From: CAYQUO01 sp964420835
GTDB lineage: Bacteria > Chloroflexota > Anaerolineae > Anaerolineales > Anaerolineaceae
Assembly (NCBI GenBank): GCA_964420835.1
Contig: CAYQUO010000009.1
Coordinates: 1 to 64,000, forward strand
DNA length: 64,000 nt
Direction of reading: 5' to 3'
Positions 15,186 through 24,372 of this stretch are shown here, piece by piece. The translations under genes and the position numbers were made by a program. Positions within the stretch are counted from its first letter, which is position 1. Each line of letters opens with the position of its first letter. The notes beneath the pieces were generated by a model. It worked only from the letters and a program-made list of their open reading frames with translations. It did not search any database and was not told where the DNA came from.

Positions 15186-15968
15186 ATGATGAGTTCAGAC
15201 AAGATCCTTGAAGATTTTTATGAAGAGCGCACACGAATCCTTGAAGTGCTAAAACAACCAGAGAACAGGCATGTCATTTTGCGCCTGATTGGAGCATTGG
15301 CCTTTCGCACCCATTGCACCCAATTCGGTTTCCTGCAGGACAAACTGGGGCGGGTTTTTACAGATATTGATTTTGCCTCGTACCCCAGGTATTTCAAGGA
15401 TATCCAGCGTATATTCCGCGAACTGGGTTACGAAGAGGACAAGACCGTGACCCAATTGTTCGGGGATTCGCGAATGTTGTTTCATGATCCTGCCTTTGGC
15501 CGGCATATTGACATCTTCTTCAACGAATTAAAGTTCTCGCATTCCGTGAACTTCGTTAATCGGCTGGAGGTTGATGATTGGACCCTGCCGCTGGCCGAAT
15601 TGGTGTTGGAGAAAATGCAGATCTTCCAGATCAACGAAAAAGATTTGATTGATACCATCATGCTGCTGAGGGAGCACCCGGTAGGCGACAGTGACGACGA
15701 AACGGTGAACGCGGGCATCATTGCCCGTACGCTGGCAAGCGATTGGGGGTATTGGCGGACGGTGACAGGCAACCTGAAACTGACCGATGAAATGCTTCAA
15801 AAGTACCAGGAGTTGTCTGTTGAAGACCGCACGATCGTGCATGAAAGGATCGAGGAGTTGAAAAAACGGATCGAATCCGAGCCTAAGACCTTGAAGTGGA
15901 AGGCCCGGGCGGCCATTGGAGAAAAAAAGAAGTGGTACCGAGATGTTGAAGAACTGATGGACCGATAG
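15186..15968 (+). CDS. Nucleotidyltransferase-fold protein of unknown function
   Basis: A 260-residue soluble protein. The N-terminal part carries GALAFRTH followed by FTDIDFA, resembling the G-S and DxD signatures of the Pol beta-like nucleotidyltransferase fold, and later DIFF could supply a third acidic residue. The usual GS pair is GA here, so activity is uncertain. The C-terminal third is charged and helical. It lies 20 bp after the metallophosphoesterase and 31 bp before the aminotransferase. No named family is recognised with confidence. Confidence 0.6.
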   Translation: MMSSDKILEDFYEERTRILEVLKQPENRHVILRLIGALAFRTHCTQFGFLQDKLGRVFTDIDFASYPRYFKDIQRIFRELGYEEDKTVTQLFGDSRMLFHDPAFGRHIDIFFNELKFSHSVNFVNRLEVDDWTLPLAELVLEKMQIFQINEKDLIDTIMLLREHPVGDSDDETVNAGIIARTLASDWGYWRTVTGNLKLTDEMLQKYQELSVEDRTIVHERIEELKKRIESEPKTLKWKARAAIGEKKKWYRDVEELMDR

Positions 15969-15999
15969 ACTTATCAAATATTAAAAGAGGTATAAGGAA

Positions 16000-17100
16000 A
16001 TGAAATCACCGCTTGAATTCATCGTACCCTGGGTTAAAGATTCAGAACCATACAGTGCCAAGCATATGGATGTTGCCTGGGAGAACCCGGAGATCATCCG
16101 ATTAATGTCCAACGAAAACCTGATTGCGCCGGCCGAATCGGTGATGGATGCCATCGTGGAGGCTGCCAGGATGGGAAACTTTTACCCGGGTTCTGGGCCT
16201 GAACTGCGCAAGAGGCTGGGCGAGAAGGCAGGATTGACGGCTGAAAACGTGGTGCTGGGAAATGGAAGCACGGACATTATTGACATGGTGGTTCAGACAT
16301 TCATCGCGCCGGGGGATGAAGCCTTGATGGCGATGCCCACCTTCCCGATGTACGAAGCCCGGGTTAAGATCCATGGTGGGAAGGCTGTGCAAGTGCCAAT
16401 GACGCCGGATTTCGAATGGGATATTGAAGCCATGCTGAAAGCGGTGACGGCACGCACAAAACTATTATTCGTTTGTTCGCCCAACAACCCTTCCGGCAAC
16501 CAGATACCGATGGAACAACTGGAACGGCTGCTTGAACTGGGCATCCCCACCTTTTTCGATGAAGCCTATTATGAGTTGGAGAACGATGTTAAGACACGCG
16601 CCGGCATGCTGAAGAAATATCCACACATGGTGATCAACCGGACGATGTCCAAGGCTTTTGGACTGGCTGGTTTTCGGCTTGGATACCTGTTGTGCAGTGA
16701 AGAACTGGCAGGCTACATTAACCGGGTGAAAATGCCCTTTAATGTCAGTTTGATCGCCCTGGCAGCCGGACTGGCCAGCCTGAAGGATGAAGCCGACCAG
16801 CGAAGGAAGCGTGAAAATATTATTGAAGGCAGGAATTACATCACCGATGAGGTGAACAAGATTCCCGGCTTGAAGGCATATCCCTCGGAAGGCAATTTTG
16901 TGCTCATTAACGCCGGGGTGCTGAAAAAAACCGCCACTGAAATCCGGGATTGGATGAAGGAACGCGGGTTGTTCATACGGCCGATGACCGCCCACCACAT
17001 GGGCGAAGGTTTCATCCGGGTGACCATTGGGACACCGCCGCAAAACCAGTTGTTCATCAAGTTGTTAAAACAGTATGTTGAAGAAAACCGCAAGGGTTGA
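16000..17100 (+). CDS. PLP-dependent aminotransferase, HisC/CobC-like
   Basis: A 366-residue fold-type I aminotransferase. It shows GNGSTDIID (cofactor phosphate region), CSPNNPSGN, the DEAYYE aspartate that contacts the pyridine ring, and the Schiff-base lysine in TMSKAFGLAGFRLGYL. The overall look is closest to histidinol-phosphate aminotransferases and the related L-threonine-phosphate decarboxylases. No his or cob genes are nearby. The neighbours are a kinase and a phosphatase, so a phosphorylated amino compound is a plausible substrate. That is inference. Confidence 0.85.
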   Translation: MKSPLEFIVPWVKDSEPYSAKHMDVAWENPEIIRLMSNENLIAPAESVMDAIVEAARMGNFYPGSGPELRKRLGEKAGLTAENVVLGNGSTDIIDMVVQTFIAPGDEALMAMPTFPMYEARVKIHGGKAVQVPMTPDFEWDIEAMLKAVTARTKLLFVCSPNNPSGNQIPMEQLERLLELGIPTFFDEAYYELENDVKTRAGMLKKYPHMVINRTMSKAFGLAGFRLGYLLCSEELAGYINRVKMPFNVSLIALAAGLASLKDEADQRRKRENIIEGRNYITDEVNKIPGLKAYPSEGNFVLINAGVLKKTATEIRDWMKERGLFIRPMTAHHMGEGFIRVTIGTPPQNQLFIKLLKQYVEENRKG

Positions 17101-17112
17101 TGAGGAGAACTG

Positions 17113-18642
17113 ATGCGGAAAAAATATATCATTGCCCACGACACCGGCACAGGGGGTGACAAGGCGATCCTGAGTGACCTGAATGGGAAGGTGCTCAGAT
17201 CCGTATATAGCCCATACGGAATCTCCTATCCACAGTCGGAATGGGTGGAGCAGGACCCGGACGAGTTATGGCAAACGGTTGCAGCGACCACGAAACAGGT
17301 CATTCAGGAAGGTGGCATCGACCCGGCCGAGATCCTGGGGGTGGGCATTTCAGCGCAGATGTGGAACACGCTCCCTGTGGATGAAAAGGGAAAACCCCTG
17401 ATGCCGATGATGAGCTGGCTGGACCTGCGCAGCGTGAAGCAGGCGAACACCCTGGCGGAAGGGGACCTTCCGAAGTTCTTTTATGAGAATACCGGCAACA
17501 TGCCCACGGCCAAGGATGGTGTGCCAAGGATTCTCTGGCTGAAGGAGGAACGTCCCGAGATATGGAAACGGACAGCCTGCCTGTTCGACTGCAAAGAATA
17601 TATTGTTTTTCAGTTAACAGGCCGGATGGTGACGGATTATGTTGGAGCGTCCGCCTATTTCCTGTTCAATCCACACCGGCGGACCTGGTCAAACGAGGTG
17701 TGCGAGAAACTGGGGATACCCTTGGAGATGCTGCCCCCGGCACTTCCGTGTACCGATGTCATCGGTGAAATAACACCCGAAGCCGCAAAACTGACCGGCC
17801 TACTGCCGGGGACGCCGGTGGTGAATTGTGCCGGCGATGTGGCAGTGGCACAATCCGGAGCGGGCGCGAACCGCGAGGGCAGGGTGCACCTGTGCATTGG
17901 CACCGCCACCTGGATCGGGGTATCCACATCCACCTTTCGCAATCACCCGGAAAAACCTCTTTGGGGGTTGTGCCATATTGACCCGCAAAAGTACATCATT
18001 GCCGGTGAGATGGAAACCGGAGGCGGAGCCTTGATGTGGTTCCGCGATGTGCTTTGCCGGGAGGAGAGGGAACAATCGGTGCACATCAACCGCTCGACCT
18101 ATGACCTGATCAGCGACATGGCAGCCGCAGCACCGGTGGGTTCGGACAAGCTCATTTTTCTGCCCTGGCTCTCCGGTGAACGGGCGCCGATCCTGGACCA
18201 TTATGCACGCGGTGGATTTGTTGGGTTGAACATGAGCCATAATAAAGGGCACATGGCACGAGCGGTAATGGAGGGGGTGGCCTACCATCTGCGCTGGATC
18301 GGCGAGGAGATGGAAGGGGTTGGTTTTAACATTGATGGGTTCAACGGGATCGGTGGGGGCTGCAACAGCGCGATTTGGGTTCAAATCATTGCCGATGTTA
18401 CGGGAAAACCCTTCAGGGTTGTGCGAAACCACCTGGAGGCGGGCGCTTCGGGGGCGGCACTGGCAGTGGCGGTCGGCATGGGCGTCCACCCGGACATGGA
18501 TTCAGTGGATGACCTAGTGGAGATAGACAGGGTTGTGGAGCCAAACCCGGAAAACCATGCCCGCTACGGCGATTTTTACCGGGAATACCGGGAATTGTAT
18601 AAGGTTCTGTCTCCCATCTATCGCAGGATGTATGATATTTGA
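17113..18642 (+). CDS. FGGY-family carbohydrate kinase
   Basis: A 509-residue kinase, 12 bp after the aminotransferase, with a GAGGAG ribosome site. Visible FGGY features are IIAHDTGTGGDKAIL (phosphate loop), GISAQMWNTLPVD, SWLDLR (sugar-contact region), the LHICIGTATW-like segment VHLCIGTATWIGV, and NGIGGGCNSAIW near the C-terminus. It is only distantly like the XylB encoded upstream, so it is not a duplicate of that gene. The substrate is unknown. The last bases overlap the next start (TTGA). Confidence 0.9.
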   Translation: MRKKYIIAHDTGTGGDKAILSDLNGKVLRSVYSPYGISYPQSEWVEQDPDELWQTVAATTKQVIQEGGIDPAEILGVGISAQMWNTLPVDEKGKPLMPMMSWLDLRSVKQANTLAEGDLPKFFYENTGNMPTAKDGVPRILWLKEERPEIWKRTACLFDCKEYIVFQLTGRMVTDYVGASAYFLFNPHRRTWSNEVCEKLGIPLEMLPPALPCTDVIGEITPEAAKLTGLLPGTPVVNCAGDVAVAQSGAGANREGRVHLCIGTATWIGVSTSTFRNHPEKPLWGLCHIDPQKYIIAGEMETGGGALMWFRDVLCREEREQSVHINRSTYDLISDMAAAAPVGSDKLIFLPWLSGERAPILDHYARGGFVGLNMSHNKGHMARAVMEGVAYHLRWIGEEMEGVGFNIDGFNGIGGGCNSAIWVQIIADVTGKPFRVVRNHLEAGASGAALAVAVGMGVHPDMDSVDDLVEIDRVVEPNPENHARYGDFYREYRELYKVLSPIYRRMYDI

Positions 18643-19337
18643 AGACCATCCTCGATGAAGCAAGGTTGCACAGGCGCAGCCTGCTGGCGAACGTGGCCAG
18701 TGTGGGAGGGTTGCTGGTTCTTCTCTCCAGCGTTTTGTTGCCATTGTTTTTTCCCAGGCTGAGTTCCCTGGCCACCTTCCTGATGATTGCCGGATTGCTG
18801 TGTTCCATGCTGGGGATTTTTTATGCGAACCGCTGGGTGCGGAAGCCAAGGCCGGAGGACAGCCTGGGAAAGGCGTTAAAAGGGTTAAGTGACGGATACC
18901 GGCTTTACCATTACCCCAGGTTGCTGGCGGACCATGTATTGCTGGGCCCGAACGGGCTGACGGTGATCGAGACGGTAAACCTGGAGGGCCAGTTTTCCTA
19001 TAAAAACGGACGGTGGTCGGAACGGATGGGTTTCGGCCGGGCTCTTCGTTATATCGTCGAGGAACACCTGGGAAACCCCGGGCACAGCGCAAGTGATGCA
19101 GCATCTTCGCTGCATCACTTGTTGTCGCCGCTGATTAATTCAGAAACCCAGTTGATGATACAGCCCATGGTGATCTTTACGCACCCCCGGGCGCACGTTG
19201 AACTGGAGGATGTTTCACCGGTGCCGGTGGTTAAGTTGGACAAACTGCGCAGCAAGGTGACGACTGGAAAACAGCGCCTGATGGACGAGGATTACCAGGC
19301 CATTAAAACATTTCTTGATCAGAAGACGGTTGGATGA
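18639..19337 (+). CDS. Membrane protein with NERD-like domain
   Basis: A 232-residue protein starting at TTG, overlapping the kinase stop by 4 bp. Two hydrophobic segments (about residues 18-34 and 41-58) form an N-terminal membrane hairpin. The soluble part contains LLADHVLLGPNGLTVIETVNLEGQFS, matching the core of NERD (nuclease-related) domains. The usual catalytic Glu-x-Lys appears as ETV, so nuclease activity is doubtful. It closes the cluster. A 10-bp hairpin lies 25 bp downstream. Confidence 0.6.
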   Translation: MKTILDEARLHRRSLLANVASVGGLLVLLSSVLLPLFFPRLSSLATFLMIAGLLCSMLGIFYANRWVRKPRPEDSLGKALKGLSDGYRLYHYPRLLADHVLLGPNGLTVIETVNLEGQFSYKNGRWSERMGFGRALRYIVEEHLGNPGHSASDAASSLHHLLSPLINSETQLMIQPMVIFTHPRAHVELEDVSPVPVVKLDKLRSKVTTGKQRLMDEDYQAIKTFLDQKTVG

Positions 19338-19362
19338 TTGGTGGGGAATGTTCTTAACGTCT

Positions 19363-19386
19363 CACCCCCAGCGGCGGCTGGGGGTG
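19363..19386 (+). terminator. Strong hairpin ending the kinase cluster
   Basis: A perfect 10-bp stem CACCCCCAGC/GCTGGGGGTG with a GGCG loop. No T-run follows, so it may block 3' exonucleases or terminate inefficiently. The rest of the 291-bp gap to the glycerophosphodiesterase gene shows nothing else I can name. Confidence 0.45.
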
Positions 19387-19628
19387 GGAACAAAGGAGTG
19401 CGTTGCGGGCAATGATGCCATTCAGATGGGGCAATTAACGGCAATAGCGTTTGCCCGGCGGAAAACCCTTATCCTCATTGTAGCCTGATATTTCCATTTT
19501 CCACGTTGCATTTTCTTAACAATTTCATTGGTCTAGGCAAACCCTTATATCCTGCAAGCAGGAGCCCCGGATTTTGAACATTTTCGGACGCCGAATTGTT
19601 GAGCGAGCAATCGGCGATCCAGCGGGGA

Positions 19629-20456
19629 TCAATCTTTTAATAAAGAAACCATGACCTGTGGGTAATCGGTAAAAAGACCGCTGGCGCCGGCCTCGATAAA
19701 GCGCGTCATGTCTTCGGCCTCGTTGACCGTCCAGATGAAGACATCATACCCGGCGCGACGAACCCTGCCAATGACATCCAGGTCTGGGAGATAATCCATT
19801 CCCGGGTTAAATGCCCTGGCACCGGTGGCTTTAAGGAGGGCAAGCGGGTCGTTCACAACCTCTTCGACCAGGGCGGCCGTATACAACCTGGGGTTGAGGT
19901 TCTTCACCTGGTTTAAATATTTATGCTGGAACGAGGAGATGAGGACGTTGGGATCCATACCCAGTTCCGCAATCAACTTGAGGACCTTTTTGACGATGAC
20001 GTTATCGCCGGGTTTTCCGGTGAGGTCCTTGATCTCTATGTTCACGCGCCAGTTGCGCTCATAGGTGAAACGGAGGGCTTCCTGAAGGGTTGGGATTTGT
20101 GCACCCAAATAGCGGCGGATGTCTTCGTGGGTGACCTGTTCTGCGGCAATTTGCCCGTAAGGATCATTTTTCACATACCAACTGCCAAAATCCAGGCGGG
20201 CCAGTTCGGTAACATTGAATTTGTGGACTTCCCAGGGTGAACGTTCCGGGAAGACGGTTGCAGCATTGGAAGTGCGCTGCAGGGTATCATCATGGATGAC
20301 CACGGGCACGCCATCTGCGCTCATGGCTACATCCAGTTCCCAAAGGTCGGCAGCAACACACCACCCCCGCTCAGCAGCTTGGAGGGTGTTTTCGGGAGCC
20401 AATGAGCTTGCCCCACGATGAGCAATGACCAATGGTTTGCCAAAGGGTAGGTTCAT
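19629..20456 (-). CDS. glpQ: Glycerophosphodiester phosphodiesterase
   Basis: Hydrolyses glycerophosphodiesters to glycerol 3-phosphate and an alcohol. The 275-residue protein has the family motifs VIAHRGASSLAPENT (His and Arg of the catalytic pair), WELDVAMSADGVPVVIHDDTLQRT (metal ligands and second His) and NIEIKD. No signal peptide is present, so it should be cytoplasmic. ACAGGAGG precedes the ATG. It stands alone on the minus strand. Confidence 0.92.
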   Translation of the reverse strand: MNLPFGKPLVIAHRGASSLAPENTLQAAERGWCVAADLWELDVAMSADGVPVVIHDDTLQRTSNAATVFPERSPWEVHKFNVTELARLDFGSWYVKNDPYGQIAAEQVTHEDIRRYLGAQIPTLQEALRFTYERNWRVNIEIKDLTGKPGDNVIVKKVLKLIAELGMDPNVLISSFQHKYLNQVKNLNPRLYTAALVEEVVNDPLALLKATGARAFNPGMDYLPDLDVIGRVRRAGYDVFIWTVNEAEDMTRFIEAGASGLFTDYPQVMVSLLKD

Positions 20457-20555
20457 GGTTGTCCTCCTGTAATGTGGTTACCTGCCATTATGATATCACA
20501 TCCTGTTTTAAAGGCCATTCCACCTTTGGATTCCAGGCTGGATTAACCAACCTGT

Positions 20556-20561
20556 TATAAT
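20556..20561 (+). promoter_or_regulatory. -10 box giving a leaderless mRNA
   Basis: TATAAT ends 6 nt before the ATG of the HAD phosphatase gene and no ribosome site exists, so transcription should begin at or next to the start codon. No -35 box at 17 bp. Confidence 0.6.
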
Positions 20562-20567
20562 GCAAGC

Positions 20568-21329
20568 ATGACGAAAAATTACCTGATCGATATGGATGGT
20601 GTTCTGATCCGAGGTTCAATGATGATCCAGGGGGCTGATTTGTTCCTCCAAAGGCTCATCAAGGCCAAGGCCAGGTACATTGTCCTGACCAACAACCCGC
20701 GCAGCACACCGCGCGATCTGGCGCACAACCTTCAAGGGCTGGGTTTGCCGATCGAGGAAGAAGCCATCTTTACCTCGGCGATGGCCACTGCCCGTTTTTT
20801 ACAGGCACAGCGGCCGAATGGGAAAGCCTATGTCATCGGCGATATCGGGCTGACCTCGGCGATCCACAATGCCGGATATATTATTACCGATTTGGAGCCG
20901 GATTATGTTGTGCTGGGGGAGACCGGCGCGTACAACCTGAACCAGTTGACGAAGGCCATCCAGTTGATCGCAGCGGGCGCGCGCTTCATTGCAACTAACC
21001 CGGACCCTTCAGGGCCGGGGGTTGAGGGAATCGAGCCGGCCTGCGGGGCGGTGGCGGCGCTCATCCAGCGGGCCACCAGCGTAAACCCATTTTTTATAGG
21101 CAAACCCAACCCCTTGATGATGCGCATGGCGATGAATCACCTGGGGGTGCATTCAGAAAACACGGTGATGATCGGAGACCGGATGGATACGGATATTGTG
21201 GCGGGGGTACAGTCGGGCCTGGAAACCATCCTTGTGCTCTCGGGGATCACCCGGGAGGAAGACGTGGATCGCTACCCCTACCTGCCGAGTCGGATCGTAC
21301 CTTCGGTGGCCGAGATCCACATCGAATGA
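20568..21329 (+). CDS. HAD-IIA phosphatase (NagD-like)
   Basis: A 253-residue HAD-superfamily phosphatase of the type with a large C2 cap. Motif I is DMDGVLIRG, motif II VLTNNPRST, motif III Lys in GKPNPLMM and motif IV MIGDRMDTDI. Members dephosphorylate small sugar- or nucleoside-type phosphates. The substrate cannot be predicted. A TATAAT box 6 nt before the ATG suggests a leaderless transcript. The gene ends 6 bp from the convergent RNase Z gene. Confidence 0.9.
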   Translation: MTKNYLIDMDGVLIRGSMMIQGADLFLQRLIKAKARYIVLTNNPRSTPRDLAHNLQGLGLPIEEEAIFTSAMATARFLQAQRPNGKAYVIGDIGLTSAIHNAGYIITDLEPDYVVLGETGAYNLNQLTKAIQLIAAGARFIATNPDPSGPGVEGIEPACGAVAALIQRATSVNPFFIGKPNPLMMRMAMNHLGVHSENTVMIGDRMDTDIVAGVQSGLETILVLSGITREEDVDRYPYLPSRIVPSVAEIHIE

Positions 21330-21335
21330 TGTGAG

Positions 21336-22256
21336 CTAATCCTCCTGTTTGATGGCAAAGGCATCGAAATCCCGGGCGATGGTGGTGTTCGGAAAGACCT
21401 CCTGCGCCTCGGTGAGGACATCCTTTTCACGATAGCGCCGGGAGATATGGGTAAGGATCAGCCTGCGAACGCCTGCCTGGCGGGCCAGTTCGGCAGCTTG
21501 GCGGGCGGTGAGATGGGAGAACTGGCGGGCGAGTTCAGCCTCCTCTTCAAGGTAAGTGGCTTCAATAACGAGGGCATCAACCGAACGGCAGGTTTCCAGC
21601 AACGAAGGAGCATCTCCGGTATCGCCCACCACGGCGAGGCGCAGACCGGGGCGAAATTCCCCGAGCACCTGGTCCGCTGCGATGCAGCGCCCATCCGGCA
21701 ATACAACCGACTCGCCGGCAGCCAATTGCCTGCGCCATGGGCCGGGAGGTATTTCCAGCCTTTCAGCGTTTTCGGGTAAAAACGGCCGGCGGCCTTTTTG
21801 CTCAAAGAGGTAGCCAAGAGAATCCGGCCCCCGGTGGGAAACCGGGAAGGCGGAAATCGAGAGATCTCCGACTTCCCAGAAGAAACCCGGGGAGAGGGGA
21901 ATGAGGTGGATGGGCATGGGCGGGGTTGTCCCGCGCAGTACAACCCCGAAGATCAGGTCGTAGATGCGCTCCAGGGCAGCGGGCGCTCCGAAGATCTTCA
22001 TTTCCTCCATGGTTTCCCACCGCATCAGGGTCGAGACAAGGCCGGCAAGCCCCAGAATGTGGTCGAGGTGACCATGAGTAATGAGGACATGGTTTAAACG
22101 CTTGAACCCGATACCTGCCTGAAGGATCTGTCGTTGGGTTCCTTCCCCGCAGTCGATTAAAAACCGGTGTTCATCGTGCTTAACGACAAGGGCGGGCAGG
22201 TTTCGCTTGACGGAAGGAGCGGAGGCGGATGTGCCAAGAAATATCAGTTCGAACAA
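21336..22256 (-). CDS. rnz: Ribonuclease Z (tRNA 3' endonuclease)
   Basis: Removes the 3' trailer of tRNA precursors. It has the metallo-beta-lactamase zinc site ITHGHLDHILGL, the N-terminal FLGTSASAPS motif, the GEGTQRQ segment and the later HLTARQAAELA and LTHISRRY histidines. Start TTG 22256 is chosen because the family begins just before FLGTS and an AAAGGTG site is 6-7 nt upstream. A GTG at 22265 is the alternative. It lies beside a tRNA-Arg gene on the same strand whose CCA is not encoded, a tRNA type that needs such processing. Confidence 0.93.
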   Translation of the reverse strand: MFELIFLGTSASAPSVKRNLPALVVKHDEHRFLIDCGEGTQRQILQAGIGFKRLNHVLITHGHLDHILGLAGLVSTLMRWETMEEMKIFGAPAALERIYDLIFGVVLRGTTPPMPIHLIPLSPGFFWEVGDLSISAFPVSHRGPDSLGYLFEQKGRRPFLPENAERLEIPPGPWRRQLAAGESVVLPDGRCIAADQVLGEFRPGLRLAVVGDTGDAPSLLETCRSVDALVIEATYLEEEAELARQFSHLTARQAAELARQAGVRRLILTHISRRYREKDVLTEAQEVFPNTTIARDFDAFAIKQED

Positions 22257-22394
22257 GAAAAGCACCTTTCAGCCCGGTCGATAATCCAAATGTGGGGTGA
22301 CCGGTCAAGCGGAATTGTAGCATAACTGAAGCATGCCGGAGCCAGTGTGCAGACAAAGGGATTGCCGCATTTGTGGCGGGAATCATTTTTATCG

Positions 22395-22433
22395 AAAGGA
22401 AAAATCAGCAGGCTGCCAACCGGCAGCCTGCTG
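22395..22433 (-). terminator. Intrinsic terminator of the tRNA-Arg gene
   Basis: A perfect 12-bp stem (22422-22433 with 22406-22417), GGTT loop on the minus strand, followed by ATTTTTCCTTT. It begins 4 nt after the tRNA 3' end. Confidence 0.9.
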
Positions 22434-22437
22434 GCCA

Positions 22438-22511
22438 TGCCCCAGGAGGGATTCGAACTCTCAACCTCGGCCTTAGGAGAGCCTCGCTCTATCCGTTTGA
22501 GCTACTGGGGC
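22438..22511 (-). tRNA. tRNA-Arg (anticodon CCT)
   Basis: A 74-nt cloverleaf. The 7-bp acceptor stem GCCCCAG/CTGGGGC is perfect, the D stem is GCTC/GAGC, the anticodon loop CTCCTAA gives anticodon CCT, and the T loop is TTCGAAT with one A-C mismatch in its stem. The discriminator base is A and the CCA end is not encoded. It decodes AGG. Confidence 0.92.
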
Positions 22512-22851
22512 GTGATGGAAAAATTATAGCATTTGCCGGGAAGGAGAACAAGTGCAGAAAAAGAAACATGAGCAGCCCCATTGTTCCGTGCAATTGACCC
22601 ATAACCATCCTGCAAAGGGCAGGAGCCGCCCCAGGGCGGCAGAGCATCACATCACAGGGATACACCGGGTACCCCTTACAGGCCATATGCCTTTGCAGCG
22701 GCATACGCCTTCTGAGCCGTTCGACAGCAAACCTGCTGCTATTCGAATGTTGGCACAGGGCTGCTCATGCAATACCATCATAGCAGATTTGGCATGCGAA
22801 ATCAATCATCACCGGATGATTTAAGGATTGGACTTGTTCATTGCCGGATCT
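22512..22851. other. 340-bp gap upstream of tRNA-Arg
   Basis: No convincing gene or RNA. A 90-codon open frame on the plus strand (22552-22824) is Cys/His/Pro-rich, has no ribosome site and is judged spurious. The tRNA promoter should lie in the first part, but no clear -35/-10 pair was found. Confidence 0.4.
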
Positions 22852-23955
22852 TCATGCCAGGAGTTGTTCCAGCAATTCCAGGGCTTGTGGCACAGTCTTC
22901 CGGCCAAATCCTACACGAAAATGATGACCACCCTCTTCGTAGAGGCTGCCGGGAAGGAGAAGAACCCCTTTTTGTTCGACGGCGCGCCGGCAGAATTCTT
23001 CGACAGGCATGCCCAGGCAGGCAGGGAAGGCAATGGGCCCTGCAATGGGAGGCTGCCAATCAAAGAAACCAGGGTGACGGGAGAAGAAGGAGTTGAGTTG
23101 CACCAGGTTCCGGCGGACAAGCCCAAGGTTGCGGGAAAGAATTGTTTCACGATTGCGAAGGGCAATCGAGGCGAGGAATTCGGAAGGGGCACTGTTGCAG
23201 ATGGACGTATAGTCCTTAAATATAGCCAGGCGGGAGTAAAGTTGTGCATCCCGGGTGACCAGCCAGCCGATGCGCAAACCGGCCAACCCAAAAGCCTTGG
23301 ACATGACGCCCAGGCTGGCACCCCGCTCATCCAGTTCACAAAGGGCGGGCAGGCGGTCTGCCGGGTCGTATTCCAGGAAGCGGTAGACTTCGTCGGAAAA
23401 AAGGAGAAAGCCGTGTTGCCGGGAGAGGTTCACCAGGTCTTGAAACTGGTTCTTTGGCATAAGCCAGCCGGTGGGGTTATGGGGGAAATTGACAACCACC
23501 AGGCGGGTTTCCCGCCGGAGAAGAGAGCAAAGTTCGTCCATATCGAGCGCCCAACCATGGGATGGATCCCCACGCCAGAGGGTGACCTTGCAGCCGATCG
23601 CTTTGGGGATCTCCGAAAGCGATTGATAGCAGGGTGAATGGATGATCACATGGTCTCCCGCTTTTAACACAACGTTCATAAAATTGAAGATGCCTTCTTC
23701 GGCACCGGTGTGGACAAGGACCTGGTCCGGTGTGATGCCCTGGTACAGGGAGGCGATCTCTGACCGCAGCCCGGGGTCGCCCCGGGACTCGGTATAACCC
23801 AGCCACAAACGCTGCAGGTCCCCGGCTGCTCCCGGTTCGAGGGCAAGCAGGTCTTTTACGCTCAGGCTTTCACAATCCGAACTGCAGAGCAGCCAGGGAG
23901 TGGTGAATTCATACCTGGCAAAATAGCGTTCAAGGCGAAATGGGGTTACCTGCAT
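22852..23955 (-). CDS. PLP-dependent aminotransferase class I/II
   Basis: A 367-residue fold-type I aminotransferase. It contains VHTGAEEGIF (cofactor phosphate region), VNFPHNPTG, SDEVYRFLE (ring-contacting Asp and Tyr) and the Schiff-base lysine in SKAFGLAGLRIGWL. The short N-terminus and overall pattern resemble small aspartate/aromatic-type or capreomycidine-synthase-like aminotransferases. Specificity is not deducible. GGGAGGC precedes the ATG. It stands alone. Confidence 0.85.
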   Translation of the reverse strand: MQVTPFRLERYFARYEFTTPWLLCSSDCESLSVKDLLALEPGAAGDLQRLWLGYTESRGDPGLRSEIASLYQGITPDQVLVHTGAEEGIFNFMNVVLKAGDHVIIHSPCYQSLSEIPKAIGCKVTLWRGDPSHGWALDMDELCSLLRRETRLVVVNFPHNPTGWLMPKNQFQDLVNLSRQHGFLLFSDEVYRFLEYDPADRLPALCELDERGASLGVMSKAFGLAGLRIGWLVTRDAQLYSRLAIFKDYTSICNSAPSEFLASIALRNRETILSRNLGLVRRNLVQLNSFFSRHPGFFDWQPPIAGPIAFPACLGMPVEEFCRRAVEQKGVLLLPGSLYEEGGHHFRVGFGRKTVPQALELLEQLLA

Positions 23956-24096
23956 GGTGCCTCCCGTATCGGTTGCTGCTGGTTTGAAATGCCCCGGAAA
24001 CCACCATGGTTCCTGCAGTGAACATGGAGGGTAGCACGGCGGGTAAGGTCTCTTCCGGGAAAGTCTCGGGGGATGCCGCCCGGTCCATTGGTTATG

Positions 24097-24372
24097 TCAG
24101 AGGGCATAGAGGATGCGCCTGTCGCTGCTCATTTCCAGGTAAAGGTCATCCACCTGCTTGCGGCTTCTGGCCATGAAATTGAAGGTGATGGCGATATACC
24201 GGCCTTGATGGCTGAAGCGTGTTCTCACCGGTTGCTGGTCGTCCGGGGGGACGTGCCTGCCCACCAGGAGGACCATATCTTCCAGGAAACCATCGTCGTT
24301 GCGGCCGATGATCTTGAGAGGAAAATGGCAGGGGAACTGCAGGGTATCCTTTGTTTGGTCAATCTCGTCCAT
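24097..24372 (-). CDS. YbeD/DUF493-family protein
   Basis: A small 91-residue protein with the DUF493 pattern: FPCHFPLKIIGRNDDGFLEDMV at the N-terminal strand-helix, then the strand GRYIAITFNFMARSRKQVDDLYLEMSSDRRI. In this family the domain is a ferredoxin-like fold of regulatory type. In E. coli ybeD sits between dacA and lipB. The ATG at 24372 overlaps the AI-2E-family gene stop by 14 bp. A GTG at 24390 is an alternative. Its partner is unknown. Confidence 0.75.
   Translation of the reverse strand: MDEIDQTKDTLQFPCHFPLKIIGRNDDGFLEDMVLLVGRHVPPDDQQPVRTRFSHQGRYIAITFNFMARSRKQVDDLYLEMSSDRRILYAL

Noticed and set aside
22552..22824. 90-codon open frame next to tRNA-Arg
   Set aside because: No ribosome site, unusual composition and no partner gene.
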